Shown: positions 1 to 8,048, numbered from the stretch's first letter. The stretch: 64,000 nt of DNA from Microterricola pindariensis (GCF_002936985.1 NZ_MPZN01000002.1:62001-126000), one strand, 5' to 3'. Notes: generated from the sequence alone by a model not told the origin. A program made the numbers and translations.

Positions 1-1
1 C

Positions 2-343
2 TCCACCCGGATGATCCGGATCGCCGCATTCGGAATGTGCGGCCTGTTCTCAGGGCTGGCCGGGCTCGTGCTTGCCTCGAGTCAATACTCCGGTGGGCCG
101 ACCCTGGGCGACACGCTGATGCTCCCCGCGATTGCGGCGGTCGTCATCGGCGGAAACGCCATCACCGGTGGTGTTGGCGGCCCGATGAAGACCCTGGTCG
201 GTGCGCTGATCATCATCGTGCTCCGCGTCGGACTCAGCGCGATCGGCGTTCCAGCCGCATACGAGCAGATCGTCTACGGCGCGATCATTGTCGGCGCGGT
301 CGTCCTCACGATCGACCGGTCACGCCTCGGCATCGTGAAATAG
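2..343 (+). CDS. Sugar ABC transporter permease (RbsC-like), C-terminal part
   Basis: This is the 3' end of a gene that starts outside the window; about 113 codons are visible. The fragment has three hydrophobic segments and the glycine-rich stretch VVIGGNAITGGVGG, followed by a last helix and the end LTIDRSRLGIVK, which is how ribose/xylose-type (BPD_transp_2) permeases end. The family forms the membrane channel of high-affinity sugar importers with a periplasmic-type binding protein and a double ATPase. It lies directly upstream of the VOC gene in the same direction and at the edge of a carbohydrate locus, so it probably imports the sugar or polyol degraded by the genes to its right. The binding protein and ATPase genes would be to the left of the window. 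Confidence 0.85.
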   Translation, partial: STRMIRIAAFGMCGLFSGLAGLVLASSQYSGGPTLGDTLMLPAIAAVVIGGNAITGGVGGPMKTLVGALIIIVLRVGLSAIGVPAAYEQIVYGAIIVGAVVLTIDRSRLGIVK

Positions 344-373
344 CCGCCACACGAGAAACAGTAGGAGAAGCAG

Positions 374-889
374 ATGAAGAACCCCAGACTGATCGACCAC
401 ATCGGTGTCCTCGTCGAGAACCTCGAAGAGGCGATCGTGAAGTGGGAGGCTGCGACGGGCTACACCTTCAGCCCGATCGGACGCTACCGCACGGACCGCT
501 ACCGTGACCACAGCAACATGGAGCCGCACGAGCACGATGCACGCATCGCGTTCTCGCACCAGGGCCCCCCGTTCATCGAGCTCATGGAGTTCCACGGAGC
601 GGGGACCCACTCGGCCACGGAGGGCGAGGGGTTCCACCACTTCGGGTTCCTCGACTACCCGGACGCCCACGAGAAGATGGCCGAGATGGAGGCGATCGGA
701 TTCCGTCGCGATGGCGAGTCGCTCGATGAGAATGGGCGCACCATCCTGTGGTTCACCGACAAGCGTGACCTGAACGGCATCCGCCTGGAGTACGTCAGCA
801 CCACGCCCCAGCCCGTGGTGGCCGACGACGGCGGCGAGTTGGCCGCTCCACTCGTGCAGCTGCCCGCAGGCTGGACCGATCAGGACTGA
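374..889 (+). CDS. VOC family (glyoxalase/epimerase fold) protein
   Basis: A 171-residue protein with two beta-alpha-beta-beta-beta modules, as in methylmalonyl-CoA epimerase and glyoxalase I. Likely metal ligands are His9 (LIDHIGVLV), Glu69 (PFIELMEF), His88 or His89 (GEGFHHFGF) and Glu139 (GIRLEYVS), the usual H-E-H-E layout. The family binds a divalent metal and catalyses isomerisation, epimerisation or lyase reactions on vicinal oxygens. A GGAGAAG ribosome site precedes the ATG. It starts 30 bases after the permease stop and probably shares its transcript, so an epimerase or isomerase role on a sugar-derived keto acid is possible. The true substrate cannot be read from the sequence. Confidence 0.8.
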   Translation: MKNPRLIDHIGVLVENLEEAIVKWEAATGYTFSPIGRYRTDRYRDHSNMEPHEHDARIAFSHQGPPFIELMEFHGAGTHSATEGEGFHHFGFLDYPDAHEKMAEMEAIGFRRDGESLDENGRTILWFTDKRDLNGIRLEYVSTTPQPVVADDGGELAAPLVQLPAGWTDQD

Positions 890-902
890 GCAGCTCGGCG
901 CG

Positions 903-938
903 GGCCGGTGACGCGGCCGCATGGCCACGTCACCGGCC
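903..938. terminator. Bidirectional hairpin terminator
   Basis: Perfect 11-bp arms GGCCGGTGACG (903-913) and CGTCACCGGCC (928-938) with a 14-base loop lie between the convergent VOC and RpiR genes. There is no clear U-run, as is common in high-GC actinobacteria. Confidence 0.5.
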
Positions 939-946
939 GGCGCGGC

Positions 947-1831
947 TCAGTCGAAGGACGCGTCGTCGAGAACCGGGGACTCCGGGCTCAACCGCGCGAA
1001 GTGGGCCAGGCGCTCCTTCATGCGGGTGAAGTCGCGATAGTGCTCGTCGCCGCGACGCAGGGAGACCGCCGTTGAGAGCACGTCGATCACGACGAGCCCG
1101 GCAAGCCGGCTCACGGTCGGCGTGTGCATGTCCGTGTTCTCGAAGGTTTTGGCAATGATCTTGATATCGCAGAGGTCCATCAGCGGGGTGTTGTCTCCGC
1201 TGATGCCGATGACCGTGGCTCCACGCTCGCGGGCCGCCGCGGCAACCCGCATGGTGGAACGGGTGCGACCGGTGTGCGAGATCACCACGAAGGTGGCTCG
1301 CTCATTCGTCATTGCCGCCTCCATGAATTGCTGGTGCGTGTCGGTGGGTGCCGAGCAGGGGATCCCGAAGAGCGGGGCCTTCTGTGCGGCATCCTGCGCA
1401 ATGATGCCGGAGGCGGAGAGGCCAATGAAGACGAGGGACTCCGACTCCAGGATCCGCTGCACCGCGCGCTCGACCTCGTCGGCGTCGAGGAAGCGACGGG
1501 CCTTGTCGAGGCTGCTGATGCTCTGGTCGAAGATCTTCGAGGAGAGCTCCTCGATCGAGTCGTCGCGGAGGACGGGAAGCTCGATCGAGGCCACGCCCAA
1601 GATCAGGGCCTGCGCGAGGGCGAGCTTGAATGCCTGGAACCCGTCGAAGCCGAGGCCAGTGCAGAAGCGCATGACCGTGGGTTCTGACACCTCTGCCCGA
1701 GCCGCGACCGCAGACATCGGGGCCTGCATCACGAAGTGCGGGTCTCGCACCACCAGCTCGGCGACCTTGCGTTCTGAGCGGCGGAGACCCTCCAGGGAGT
1801 CCGCAAGTCGTTCGAAGAGTGAGGACTGCAC
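947..1831 (-). CDS. MurR/RpiR family transcriptional regulator
   Basis: I place the start at the GTG at 1831, because GGAG lies seven bases upstream and the resulting 294 residues match the family length of about 280-300. A longer reading from 2008 would add an unlikely basic leader that runs through a predicted operator. The N-terminal 75 residues are an HTH_6 domain (SLFERLADSLEGLRRSERK, then SEPTVMRFCTGLGFDGFQ). The C-terminal half is a SIS sugar-phosphate-binding domain (VFIGLSASGIIAQDAAQKA, and FVVISHTGRTRSTMRVA). Such proteins sense a phosphosugar or sugar acid. The gene is divergent from the zinc dehydrogenase, and two palindromes in the shared intergenic region match RpiR-type operators, so autoregulation is likely. 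Confidence 0.9.
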   Translation of the reverse strand: MQSSLFERLADSLEGLRRSERKVAELVVRDPHFVMQAPMSAVAARAEVSEPTVMRFCTGLGFDGFQAFKLALAQALILGVASIELPVLRDDSIEELSSKIFDQSISSLDKARRFLDADEVERAVQRILESESLVFIGLSASGIIAQDAAQKAPLFGIPCSAPTDTHQQFMEAAMTNERATFVVISHTGRTRSTMRVAAAARERGATVIGISGDNTPLMDLCDIKIIAKTFENTDMHTPTVSRLAGLVVIDVLSTAVSLRRGDEHYRDFTRMKERLAHFARLSPESPVLDDASFD

Positions 1832-1948
1832 GGGCGCGCTCCATTTCAAAAATTTGTTACAGCATATTGGCCGCGGAGGCAGCTCTGCCCTGGCGCGGTT
1901 CGAATTGCGAGAAGTGTGCAGTGTGCACAGCGAAGGTTCACGCAAAAC

Positions 1949-1963
1949 GGTAGTAAGACTACC
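1949..1963. promoter_or_regulatory. Predicted RpiR operator 1
   Basis: GGTAGTAAGACTACC is a perfect palindrome with a 3-base centre. It lies 118 bases upstream of the rpiR start and 160 bases upstream of the dehydrogenase start. It matches three other sites in this locus and the known HexR/RpiR consensus style TGTARTWWWAYTACA. Confidence 0.6.
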
Positions 1964-2044
1964 AAGTGCGACAAGGTTTTGCGCGAAATCCCGCGGGGTT
2001 TCGGGCAATTTGAGGCCATCGGAGAGATTCGAGATGCCTGTTTG

Positions 2045-2059
2045 TGTAGTAATACTAGA
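2045..2059. promoter_or_regulatory. Predicted RpiR operator 2
   Basis: TGTAGTAATACTAGA is a near palindrome lying directly upstream of a possible -35 box TTGACG (2061-2066) of the zinc dehydrogenase gene. The -10 element is not clear (GTTCAA at 2085 is the best I see). A regulator bound here would abut the promoter. Confidence 0.55.
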
Positions 2060-2122
2060 ATTGACGGGTGGGTTCGACTCGCGCGTTCAATGTTCAGTGC
2101 CGAATGAAACGAGAGATTTCAA

Positions 2123-3142
2123 GTGAAAGCAATTGTGTTCCGTGAGGGCTCGAAGTGGGCCGTCGAAGATGTTGAGAAGCCGCAGGTCGGCCCGGGCGAG
2201 GCGCTCCTCCGCGTGATCCAGACCGGCGTCTGCGGAACCGATGAGCACCTCCTGCACGGTGGTTTCATCGCAAAGTTCCCGCTGATCCCCGGGCACGAGA
2301 TGGTCGGCGAGGTCGTCGAGCTCGGCGAGGGTGCGGAAGGCGCCGCCGTGGGGGACAACGTCGTGGTGGACAACACGGTGCTCTGCGGTGAGTGCAACGC
2401 GTGCCGCGAGGGGCGCGACCTGTTCTGCGAGCGGTTCGGCTCCCTGGGCTGCAACATGCCCGGCGGATTCGCCGAGTACGTCGTCGTTCGGGCGAGCAAG
2501 CTCTACCCGATCGGAGCCCTTGACCCCGACATCGCGGTCTTCGCCGAGCCGACGGCGTGCGCCGTGCACGGAGTCGACGTGCTCGACCTCGCACCCGCAT
2601 CCGATGTGCTGATCTTCGGAGCCGGTCCGACCGGACTGATCCTCTCCCAGCTCCTGAAGACCGCCGGAGCCGCCCGGGTGACGGTTGCGGCACCGACGCA
2701 GTCGAAGCTGGATGTGGCCACCGCGCTCGGGGCCGATCACACGGTGCAGATCAGTCGCGACAACCCGGCCGCCGCCACGGCCGCGCTGCGTGAGATCGCC
2801 CCGAACGGTTTCGACGCCGTGATCGAGGCGACCGGTTCGACCGCTGTGCTCGAGATGGCCGTCCCGCTCACGCGCACGGGTGGCACCGTGCTCGTCTACG
2901 GCCTGGCCGGCGAGGATGCGACGGCGTCGCTGAAGCCCTATGAGATCTTCAGCCGCGAGCTCACCATTCGGGGCTCCTTCGCCCAGGCCCACTGCATTGG
3001 GCGCGCGCTGTTCGCACTGCAGACCGGCCGTGTGCGCACGGAGGGTCTTATCACCTCGAAGGTCGCGCTCGGCGAGTTCGACCGTGCGATCGCGAACCTG
3101 CACGACTCCTCCGAGATCAAGACGATCGTCGTCTCGAACTAG
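2123..3142 (+). CDS. Zinc-dependent medium-chain alcohol/polyol dehydrogenase
   Basis: A 339-residue MDR protein starting at a GTG. Catalytic zinc ligands are Cys37 (TGVCGTDEH), His58-Glu59 (IPGHEM) and probably Glu142 (FAEPTA). Structural zinc cysteines are 88, 91, 94 and 102. The nucleotide fold carries GAGPTG at 166-171. The second strand ends VTVAAPTQSKL without the usual acidic residue, which by family rules would favour NADP; this is inference. Sorbitol, arabinitol, threonine and galactitol dehydrogenases are the nearest classes. It is divergent from rpiR with two operators upstream, so it probably oxidises a polyol or sugar as an early step of the local pathway. Confidence 0.85.
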   Translation: MKAIVFREGSKWAVEDVEKPQVGPGEALLRVIQTGVCGTDEHLLHGGFIAKFPLIPGHEMVGEVVELGEGAEGAAVGDNVVVDNTVLCGECNACREGRDLFCERFGSLGCNMPGGFAEYVVVRASKLYPIGALDPDIAVFAEPTACAVHGVDVLDLAPASDVLIFGAGPTGLILSQLLKTAGAARVTVAAPTQSKLDVATALGADHTVQISRDNPAAATAALREIAPNGFDAVIEATGSTAVLEMAVPLTRTGGTVLVYGLAGEDATASLKPYEIFSRELTIRGSFAQAHCIGRALFALQTGRVRTEGLITSKVALGEFDRAIANLHDSSEIKTIVVSN

Positions 3143-3168
3143 CACGGCGAGCGTGGAGCGGAACTGAC

Positions 3169-3205
3169 ACAGCGCCCCGCGACCGTCTCGGTCGCGAGGC
3201 GCTGT
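3169..3205. terminator. Bidirectional hairpin terminator
   Basis: Arms ACAGCGCC (3169-3176) and GGCGCTGT (3198-3205) enclose an inner stem CGCGACCG/CGGTCGCG. The structure lies between the convergent dehydrogenase and lacI-type genes and is followed on the + strand by TTCTCG. Confidence 0.6.
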
Positions 3206-3216
3206 TCTCGTGCTGG

Positions 3217-4302
3217 CTAGCCCTGGAGCGGTGCGGGACCGCTGGTGCGACGGACCTCGAGCGAAGTCGGCAGCACTCGCCTCCGTGGGGGCATGCCCTG
3301 TTCTCGTGTGAGGAACATCTGCCCGGCGATCTTGCCCTTCTCGATGAGGGGCTGCCGGATCGTCGTCAGGCCCACGCGCGACGCCTCGGGGACATCGTCG
3401 TAGCCCGTGATCGTGAGGTCGTCGGGAACGCTCAGGCCGCGTTGGCGGGCGCCCTCTAGGGCGCCGATCGCCAGCACATCGCCGAGGCAGCAGATGGCAG
3501 TGAGGTCTGGGCGGCGGTCGAGCAACGCGTGCAATCCGGCTGTGCCCGCTTCCACGGAGTTGTCGAAGCGCTCCTCGACGACAAGCTCGTCGGCGGGGAT
3601 GCCGCTCGCGGCCAACGCGTTGACGAGCCCGAGGATGCGGTTGCGCTGCACCGCATACCGGGCGCGCAGCCAGCGCTCCTCGGTGGCAGGCCCGTTGTAG
3701 CGCGAGACGCCCAGTCGAGTCGTCACGACGCCGATGCGGCGATGGCCCTGGGCGAGCAGATGCGCGGCAAGTTCGAACGTTGCGGCCTGGTCGTCGAGGC
3801 CGACCCAGTCGGTGTCGGGTGCCGAGTCCGGTTCGTCAACCACGACGGAGGGGAGATTGCGGTTGAGGGCTGTCTGCAGGTGTGGATCATCGTCGGGGAC
3901 GGAGTAGATGATGAAGCCGTCGACGATCGCGTTGCTCACGGAGGAGATGCGGTTGGTCTGGAGCGGAGGGCCGGCCGGCACGAGAATCAGGTTCAGCCCG
4001 GCCTCCTCACAGGCGCTGGCCACACCGGACAAGAAGGAGACCGAGGCCGGGTCGCGCAGTGCGAACGAGAGCTCGTCGGTGAATAGGACGCCCAGCGTGT
4101 CGGACTTGCCGCGGCGGAACTGGCGGGCCACGGCGTCCGGCCCCGGGTACCCGGCTTTGCGCGCCGCCTCGAGCACGCGCTGTTGCAACCCCTCCGAGAC
4201 GCGCTCCGGGTGGTTGTACACGTTCGAGACCGTCGCGATCGAGAGGTCGAGCGAGCGCGCAATGCTGGTCAGAGTCGGCTTACTCCCATGCGATGTGCCC
4301 AT
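3217..4302 (-). CDS. LacI family transcriptional regulator
   Basis: A 361-residue protein. The N-terminal LacI helix-turn-helix is clear (TLTSIARSLDLSIATVSNVY), followed by the hinge and a periplasmic-binding-protein-like effector domain (GVLFTDELSF, DGFIIYSVPDDD, ITGYDDVPEA). Members respond to sugars and usually repress neighbouring catabolic genes. It is convergent with the zinc dehydrogenase and divergent from the PfkB kinase. Two TTTGAWCGTTTTA boxes in the 179-base divergent region centre on CG, as LacI-type operators do, so it probably controls itself and the kinase. This gives the locus a second regulator beside RpiR. Confidence 0.92.
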   Translation of the reverse strand: MGTSHGSKPTLTSIARSLDLSIATVSNVYNHPERVSEGLQQRVLEAARKAGYPGPDAVARQFRRGKSDTLGVLFTDELSFALRDPASVSFLSGVASACEEAGLNLILVPAGPPLQTNRISSVSNAIVDGFIIYSVPDDDPHLQTALNRNLPSVVVDEPDSAPDTDWVGLDDQAATFELAAHLLAQGHRRIGVVTTRLGVSRYNGPATEERWLRARYAVQRNRILGLVNALAASGIPADELVVEERFDNSVEAGTAGLHALLDRRPDLTAICCLGDVLAIGALEGARQRGLSVPDDLTITGYDDVPEASRVGLTTIRQPLIEKGKIAGQMFLTREQGMPPRRRVLPTSLEVRRTSGPAPLQG

Positions 4303-4320
4303 CCAGCGAGTTTATCGCGC

Positions 4321-4334
4321 TTTGATCGTTTTAG
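4321..4334. promoter_or_regulatory. Predicted LacI-type operator A
   Basis: TTTGATCGTTTTAG lies 19 bases upstream of the lacI-type start. It shares 12 of 14 bases with the box at 4419-4432, which is the reason for calling it. The CG centre is typical of LacI family sites, but the dyad symmetry is only partial. Confidence 0.45.
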
Positions 4335-4405
4335 GTCCAGCGCCGTATGCTTTGGGCAATTAATTCGACTTTTTCTATGACTTGACCTGTGGTTATGAAA
4401 TATAG

Positions 4406-4435
4406 TTGACACTATCGGTTTGAACGTTTTACTGT
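4406..4435 (+). promoter_or_regulatory. Predicted pfkB promoter with LacI-type operator B
   Basis: A consensus -35 TTGACA (4406-4411) is followed after 18 bases by TACTGT (4430-4435), a fair -10. The second operator-like box TTTGAACGTTTTAC (4419-4432) covers the spacer and -10, so binding would block the polymerase. Transcription from here would begin about 40 bases before the chosen ATG at 4482. Confidence 0.45.
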
Positions 4436-4481
4436 GAATAAGGACGCCGCATCACCGGTGATCGTTGACGAAGGAGTTCGC

Positions 4482-5438
4482 ATGGCTGACCTCGACCCGC
4501 GCGCCGAGAACGGCCAGACCCCCGGGGGCGACCGCACGCTGATCGTGGGGGAGGCGCTCGTCGACATCGTCGAGAGGCCCGGCTCCGCTACTCCAGCCGA
4601 GTTCGTGGGCGGATCTCCGGCCAATGTCGCGCTGGGTCTTGCGCGACTGGGGCGCCCGACGGCGTTCCTCGCCGCGCTGGCGCGGGATGAGCGCGGCGAG
4701 CGGATCGCCGCGCACCTGCGCGCATCCGGAGTCACCGTTCTCGACGAGAGCTGGACGGCGCCCCGGACCTCGACGGCGCGCGCCGTGATCGGCCGAGACG
4801 GCTCGGCTCACTACAGCTTCGACATCGAGTGGGCGCTTCCGTCGTCTGTTGGCGTGCAGGGGTACTCGGTCATCCACACAGGGTCGATCGCAGCCTTCCT
4901 CGAGCCGGGCTCCGGCGTGGTCAGGGAACTCCTGCGGGAGGCCCGTGCGGGCGGGGCGCTCGTCACATTCGACCCCAACATCCGGCAGGCCCTGCTGCCG
5001 GTGCACTCGGCGGCGCTCGCCCTGTTCGAGAGCACCTTGGAACTCAGTCACGTGGTCAAGCTGAGCGACGAGGACGCCGCGTGGTTGTACCCCGGGTGCA
5101 GCGTCGATGAGGTGCTCGATGCCGTGCTCGATCGCGGATCCGACCTGGTGGTCGTGACCGCCGGGGGCGACGGCGCGGTGCTGGCCAGCCGGGAGCAGCG
5201 CGTCACGGTGCCCGCCGTGCCCGTCGACGTCGTCGACACGATCGGTGCCGGCGACACATTCATGGCCGCCCTGATCGCGCAGCTCACCGACGTCTTTGCC
5301 CCACGGGGCCGTGCAGGTCTGCTCGCGCTCGACGCGGAGCAGCTGGCGGCAATCGGAGCGCTGAGCGCGCGGGCGAGTGCGATCACGGTCTCGCGCGAGG
5401 GCGCCAACCCGCCGACCGCCGCAGAGCTGGCGCGCTGA
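4482..5438 (+). CDS. PfkB family carbohydrate kinase
   Basis: A 318-residue ribokinase-fold kinase. I chose the ATG at 4482 because GAAGGAG lies just upstream; an earlier GTG at 4434 falls inside the predicted promoter. The glycine-rich substrate motif VGGSPANVALGLARLG is near the N-terminus and the catalytic motif DTIGAGDTF has its base Asp at about residue 258. The family includes fructokinase, 2-keto-3-deoxygluconate (KDG) kinase, ribokinase and tagatose-6-phosphate kinase. With a KDPG-type aldolase in the same locus a KDG-like acid is an attractive substrate, but fructokinase activity is equally compatible with the sequence. It is convergent with the lactonase gene. Confidence 0.88.
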   Translation: MADLDPRAENGQTPGGDRTLIVGEALVDIVERPGSATPAEFVGGSPANVALGLARLGRPTAFLAALARDERGERIAAHLRASGVTVLDESWTAPRTSTARAVIGRDGSAHYSFDIEWALPSSVGVQGYSVIHTGSIAAFLEPGSGVVRELLREARAGGALVTFDPNIRQALLPVHSAALALFESTLELSHVVKLSDEDAAWLYPGCSVDEVLDAVLDRGSDLVVVTAGGDGAVLASREQRVTVPAVPVDVVDTIGAGDTFMAALIAQLTDVFAPRGRAGLLALDAEQLAAIGALSARASAITVSREGANPPTAAELAR

Positions 5439-5450
5439 GCCGCTCGGCCA

Positions 5451-6404
5451 TCAACCGGGGAGGGTGAGCAGCCGTGCCCCGTTCTGGACGGTGACCAGCT
5501 GCACGAGCTCGCTGCCGATGCGCTCGACGAGTCGGGGCAGGAAGCGGGTCGGGAGGTAGTCCAGGCCGGGGATTCCGCCGTAGGCGCGATAGCGGGAAGC
5601 CCGCGCCACATCGCCGCCCAGGAGGATGCTCCGGGCCGCCCCCGCGGCGGCCACCTTCTCCATGCAGTCCAGGATCGCGGAGTCTGGCGCCTCCCGGTGC
5701 CGGGCCACGCCGTCGTAGCCGAGGAAGGCGCCGCGCTCGGCGAGCGAGGTGTGCAGCCCGGGGTCGAGGTTGCGATCGATGTGGGCCAGACACACCCGGC
5801 CGGCCGGCACGCCGTGCCTGTCCAGGATGTCGAGCACCTCGTGTGCGCCGGAGCCGTGGTCTAGGTGCACCATGACGGCGCACCCGGTGCGGGTGCTCGT
5901 CGCCGCCGAAGCCTCGAGGACGCGGTACTCGAAGCCGTTGATGGCCCAATATCGGATGCCGGCCTTCGTCAGGCCGGCGCGGACAGGGCCGCCGTCTGGG
6001 GCGGTGGCGGGGGACCCGTCCTGGCGCAGGAACCCGCTGGCGATATCGGCGGTGAACCGCTCGGCCAGTGCGCCGACAGAGAGCGCAAGCAGGCGCTCTC
6101 CCTGCGCGTAGTGCCCGCTGTGGTGCGCACCCGTCGTGTGCACGACCGAGAGCCCGAGCCTCGCGCTGATCCGGGCGACGGCCTCAACGTCGCGCCCGAG
6201 TCCCGTTGGCGTCGCCTCGATCATCGCGTCCACGCCTGCGTCGTGCAGGAACCCGGCCTCCCGTCCCGAGAGCGCCTCGTCGCTGAGCTCCTCCCCGGCC
6301 AGCAACGGCGAGGATTGGAACAGATGCTCGTGGTAATCGAGCACCCCGAGCTGCGACGGGTCGAGATCGCCGAGAACTGTGCGGATCACGGGCGCTCCGC
6401 TCAT
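5451..6404 (-). CDS. Phosphotriesterase-family hydrolase, probable (phospho)lactonase
   Basis: A 317-residue amidohydrolase of the phosphotriesterase-related group. The N-terminal metal motif is DYHEHLF (His25, His27). Further candidates are the Lys of AGLTKAGI as the bridging residue, the His of MVHLDHG, the His of CLAHIDRNLD and the late Asp in LLGGDVAR. Family members of this size hydrolyse lactones, and some characterised ones act on furanose 5-phosphate lactones. The start overlaps the FGGY kinase stop as ATGA, so the two are translationally coupled. A lactonase that follows sugar oxidation fits the dehydrogenases nearby; the exact lactone is inference. Confidence 0.75.
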   Translation of the reverse strand: MSGAPVIRTVLGDLDPSQLGVLDYHEHLFQSSPLLAGEELSDEALSGREAGFLHDAGVDAMIEATPTGLGRDVEAVARISARLGLSVVHTTGAHHSGHYAQGERLLALSVGALAERFTADIASGFLRQDGSPATAPDGGPVRAGLTKAGIRYWAINGFEYRVLEASAATSTRTGCAVMVHLDHGSGAHEVLDILDRHGVPAGRVCLAHIDRNLDPGLHTSLAERGAFLGYDGVARHREAPDSAILDCMEKVAAAGAARSILLGGDVARASRYRAYGGIPGLDYLPTRFLPRLVERIGSELVQLVTVQNGARLLTLPG

Positions 6405-7915
6405 GCCGGCTGCGGGGCCGTGCCGGACCCGAGGCCGTCGAACCACGGCTCGAGGCGGCGGTATGCGTCCATGAACGTCAGGTACTCGCCGCCGTAGCGG
6501 GCATGGTTCGCGCGATCGGGCTCCCGCACGACGGTGCGGCTGGAGAATCCGTGCACCGCCTCGAACCCGTCGAAGATGCCGACCCCGACGCCGGCCACGA
6601 CGGCCGCGCCGATCGCGTTCGCCTCATCCACCAGGTTGCGGGCGGCCACGGGAACCCCCCAGACATCCGCGAAGATGTCGAGCAGCAGGTTAGAGTGGGC
6701 GGCCCCGCCGATGGCGTCGATGGAGGAGATGGTGCTGCCGTTGTCGATGAAGGCACGGAGCCCCGTGTTGAGGTTGAACGCGATCCCCTCCAGCACGGCG
6801 CGGGTGAGATTGCCGCGGTCGTGGTGCATGAGCATGCCGACGAATGCCGCCCGTGCCTGGGGGTTCCAGTAGGGCGAGCGCTCGCCGAGCAGGTGGGGCA
6901 GGAAGAAGAGGCCGTCCTCGGACGCCGTGCTCGATGCCGCTGCGCCGAGGAGCTCGGCGAAACGGTCGTCATTGTTCGGCGAGAGCAGCTGGGTGACCCA
7001 CTGCAGTGATGCGCCGCCTGCCTGCATCGTTGCGGTCGGCACGAATCTGCCGGGGATCACGTGGTTGAAGGTCATGGAGCGCATGAGTGGGTCGTGCAGC
7101 GGTTCGTCGGAGCTCAGCGAGACCCACGAGGAGGATCCGAGGTAGGCGTAGGCACCGGAGGACGCGTCGATGATGCCGGCGCCGAGCGCCGCCATCGGGC
7201 CGTCGCCGCCACCGATCACGACGGGGGTTCCAACGGCGAGCCCCGTCTCGCGCGCGGCAGCGGCGGTGACGGTTCCGACGACGGTGGTGGACTCCACGAT
7301 CTCGGGGAACAGGCTCGCCGAGAGCCCGGCCGCCTCGATCAGCTCGTGCGACCAGCCCTGCGCGGCCTGGTCGTAGGCGTTCGTGCTCGATGCGTCAGAG
7401 GGGTCGGTGACCCGCACTCCGGTCAGGCGGTAGGCGAGGTAGTCCTTCGCCTGCAGCACGCTGTCGATGGTGGCGAAGACCTCCGGCTCCGTGTCGCGCA
7501 GCCACATGATCTTCGAGAGCGAGTAGGTCGGGTTGAGGCGGTGCCCTGTGATCGCGTAGGCGCGCTCCATGCCGATGCGCTCGATGAGGGAGTCGCACTG
7601 GGCGCCGGAGCGGGTGTCGGCCCAGATCATGGCGGGGCGCACCGGCTCGCCGGCACCGTTGACGGGCACGACGCCCATCATCTGGCCGGAGAAGGACACG
7701 GCGTCAATCTCGGTGTTGGCGATACCGCCCTTCTCGAGCAGGAGCCGGTTGGCCGTGGCCATCGCCTCCCACCAGTCGTGCGGATTCTGCTGGGCGCGCC
7801 CGCCCGGCCCGAAGTCGGCGTCGTACCCCACTGAGACCGAGGCGACCATCGTTCCGTCGTTGGAGACAAGGGTGGCCTTGTTGCCGGTGGTTCCGAGGTC
7901 GTGGGAAATGATCAC
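6401..7915 (-). CDS. FGGY family carbohydrate kinase (xylulokinase-like)
   Basis: I place the start at the GTG at 7915, just after AAGGAA. This gives 504 residues and an N-terminus that opens directly with the phosphate-binding strand SHDLGTTGNKATL; the longer frame from 8062 would read through an operator. The substrate region DAVSFSGQMMGVVPV and the ATP site GGGDGPMAALGAG, YLGSSSWVS and AIGGAAHSNL are all present. FGGY kinases phosphorylate ketoses or polyols such as xylulose, ribulose, erythritol or glycerol. It is divergent from the cupin isomerase operon, with predicted RpiR operators on both sides of the intergenic region. The product phosphosugar may be both pathway intermediate and RpiR ligand. 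Confidence 0.88.
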   Translation of the reverse strand: MIISHDLGTTGNKATLVSNDGTMVASVSVGYDADFGPGGRAQQNPHDWWEAMATANRLLLEKGGIANTEIDAVSFSGQMMGVVPVNGAGEPVRPAMIWADTRSGAQCDSLIERIGMERAYAITGHRLNPTYSLSKIMWLRDTEPEVFATIDSVLQAKDYLAYRLTGVRVTDPSDASSTNAYDQAAQGWSHELIEAAGLSASLFPEIVESTTVVGTVTAAAARETGLAVGTPVVIGGGDGPMAALGAGIIDASSGAYAYLGSSSWVSLSSDEPLHDPLMRSMTFNHVIPGRFVPTATMQAGGASLQWVTQLLSPNNDDRFAELLGAAASSTASEDGLFFLPHLLGERSPYWNPQARAAFVGMLMHHDRGNLTRAVLEGIAFNLNTGLRAFIDNGSTISSIDAIGGAAHSNLLLDIFADVWGVPVAARNLVDEANAIGAAVVAGVGVGIFDGFEAVHGFSSRTVVREPDRANHARYGGEYLTFMDAYRRLEPWFDGLGSGTAPQPA

Positions 7916-7939
7916 GGGAGTTCCTTGTCGTCGGGAAAC

Positions 7940-7954
7940 ATTAGTAAAACTACA
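7940..7954. promoter_or_regulatory. Predicted RpiR operator 3
   Basis: ATTAGTAAAACTACA, read on the other strand TGTAGTTTTACTAAT, lies 24 bases upstream of the FGGY kinase start. It shares the TAGT-N3-ACTA core with the sites at 1949, 2045 and 8034. Confidence 0.55.
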
Positions 7955-8033
7955 ATTCAGCGTCAGGCGGTCCTCTGATGGTACTAGAAAAGTCGCCATG
8001 TGAGGGATTGGCGACATTGCCTGAATCAATTCT

Positions 8034-8048
8034 TGTAGCATGACTACA
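8034..8048. promoter_or_regulatory. Predicted RpiR operator 4
   Basis: TGTAGCATGACTACA has 6-base arms with one mismatch and a 3-base centre. It lies 25 bases upstream of the isomerase ATG at 8074 and probably overlaps the transcription start. It is the site closest to the TGTARTWWWAYTACA consensus at its outer positions. Confidence 0.58.

Noticed and set aside
1832-2008. N-terminal extension of the RpiR regulator to 353 residues
   Set aside because: It would put a predicted operator inside the coding region and lacks homology to the family; the GTG at 1831 has a well-placed GGAG.
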